This document shows positions 63,624 to 64,000 of a stretch of 64,000 nucleotides of DNA, piece by piece; position 1 is the first letter of the stretch, and each line of letters opens with the position of its first letter. Under the pieces are notes generated by a model. That model saw nothing but the letters and a program-made list of their open reading frames with translations, did not search any database and had not been told where the DNA came from. Position numbers and translations under genes: made by a program. Source of the DNA: Variovorax sp. OAS795 (GTDB taxonomy: Bacteria > Pseudomonadota > Gammaproteobacteria > Burkholderiales > Burkholderiaceae_C); the NCBI RefSeq assembly GCF_040546685.1, contig NZ_JBEPOH010000001.1, positions 1,798,001-1,862,000 on the forward strand, in the 5' to 3' direction.

Positions 63624-64000
63624 ATGACCAGCTACCGCCACCATCCGGACCGGATCGCCGCCCTGGTGCAGGAAGACCGCGTGCACCGCGACCTGTACCT
63701 CTCGGACGAGATCTTCGCGCTCGAACAGGAGCGCCTGTTCGCGAACACCTGGGTGTTTCTCGGCCATGCGAGCCAAGTGCCGGAGGCGGGCGACTTCGTG
63801 GCGCAGGACATCGCGGGCCGGCCTTTGCTCATGGTGCGGCAGCCCGATGGCGCGGTGCATGTGCTCTACAACCGCTGTGCCCACAAGGGCACGCAACTGG
63901 TGACCGACGAGTGCGGCAACACCGGCCGCTTCTTCCGCTGCCCGTACCACGCCTGGACCTACAAGCTCGACGGCGCGCCGCTCGGGCTGCCGCTGAAGAA
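63624..64000 (+). CDS. Second aromatic ring-hydroxylating dioxygenase alpha subunit, cut by window end
   Basis: Only the first 125 codons are present. They start MTSYRHHPDRIAALVQEDRVHRD, much like the alpha subunit at 53821 (MTSYRDNPEAVRALVQNDRV), and keep the Rieske ligands in YNRCAHKGTQ and FRCPYHAWTY. It is therefore a paralogue and a further oxygenase of the same cluster. A beta subunit and reductase are expected beyond the window. The differing N-terminal residues suggest a second substrate. Confidence 0.93.
   Translation, partial: MTSYRHHPDRIAALVQEDRVHRDLYLSDEIFALEQERLFANTWVFLGHASQVPEAGDFVAQDIAGRPLLMVRQPDGAVHVLYNRCAHKGTQLVTDECGNTGRFFRCPYHAWTYKLDGAPLGLPLK

Overview
The window is a compact, high-GC chromosomal segment from a betaproteobacterium of the Comamonadaceae, most probably Variovorax or a close relative. 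I infer this from protein resemblance (S16, S20, L19, MurJ, ArgF/ArgD, a DUF3579 protein), from gene orders such as argD-argF next to DUF3579 and rpsT, purM facing hda, and rpsP-rimM-trmD-rplS, and from the aromatic-catabolism gene content. I found no tRNA or rRNA gene, insertion sequence, integrase, phage gene or CRISPR array. No gene-free stretch exceeds about 250 bases. Most genes sit in tight operons with ATGA or TGATG overlaps.

Regions. 1-5.8 kb: the C-terminally cut gene of a membrane-anchored C13 (caspase-like) peptidase, a YfcE-type phosphodiesterase, the ferrous iron operon feoA-feoB-Cys-rich protein, and an FAD monooxygenase. 5.8-10.4 kb (minus strand): the kynurenine operon kynB-kynU-unknown secreted protein-kynA, which turns tryptophan into anthranilate, followed by a SUKH/ankyrin protein. 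10.4-14.9 kb: a YkgJ Cys-cluster protein, a two-component pair, and a divergent lipoprotein of the S9 peptidase family. 14.9-20.6 kb: argF-argD, DUF3579, rpsT, murJ, and a SirB1-type protein. 20.6-25.5 kb: a VOC protein, two DGPF/YciI proteins with an ECF42 sigma factor, and an isochorismatase-DJ-1-GlxA operon. 25.6-42.3 kb is housekeeping: an AI-2E-type permease, purM, hda, pcnB-folK, DUF47-Pit phosphate uptake, the rpsP-rimM-trmD-rplS ribosomal group, a CoA pyrophosphatase, a CobD/CbiB-like protein, hisC, rsgA, phhB, an M48 protease, and orn. 42.3-44.6 kb: a DEAD-box RNA helicase with a long structured leader.

44.7-64 kb is catabolic. A four-gene operon (opine dehydrogenase-like, 3-hydroxyacyl-CoA dehydrogenase, an alpha/beta-hydrolase lacking its Ser and His, and an MDR reductase) converges on a MarR regulator. 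The marR gene is divergent from a very long operon: iorA-iorB, a Rieske dioxygenase reductase with alpha and beta subunits, a CoA ligase, a thiolase-like protein without the usual nucleophile, a DUF35-SDR fusion, a cyclase-family (isatin hydrolase-like) gene with a one-base frameshift, an SDR, two paralogous periplasmic binding proteins, and a second Rieske alpha subunit cut by the window end.

This layout matches what I remember of the auxin (indole-3-acetate) degradation loci of Variovorax. Gene content suggests a route: dioxygenation of indole-3-acetate to dioxindole-3-acetate, CoA activation, retro-aldol cleavage by the thiolase-like/DUF35 pair to isatin plus acetyl-CoA, then isatin hydrolysis toward anthranilate. 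IorAB could feed indole-3-pyruvate in as indole-3-acetyl-CoA. The retro-aldol step is my inference and is the most interesting idea in the window. The frameshift would block the isatin step unless it is a sequencing error.
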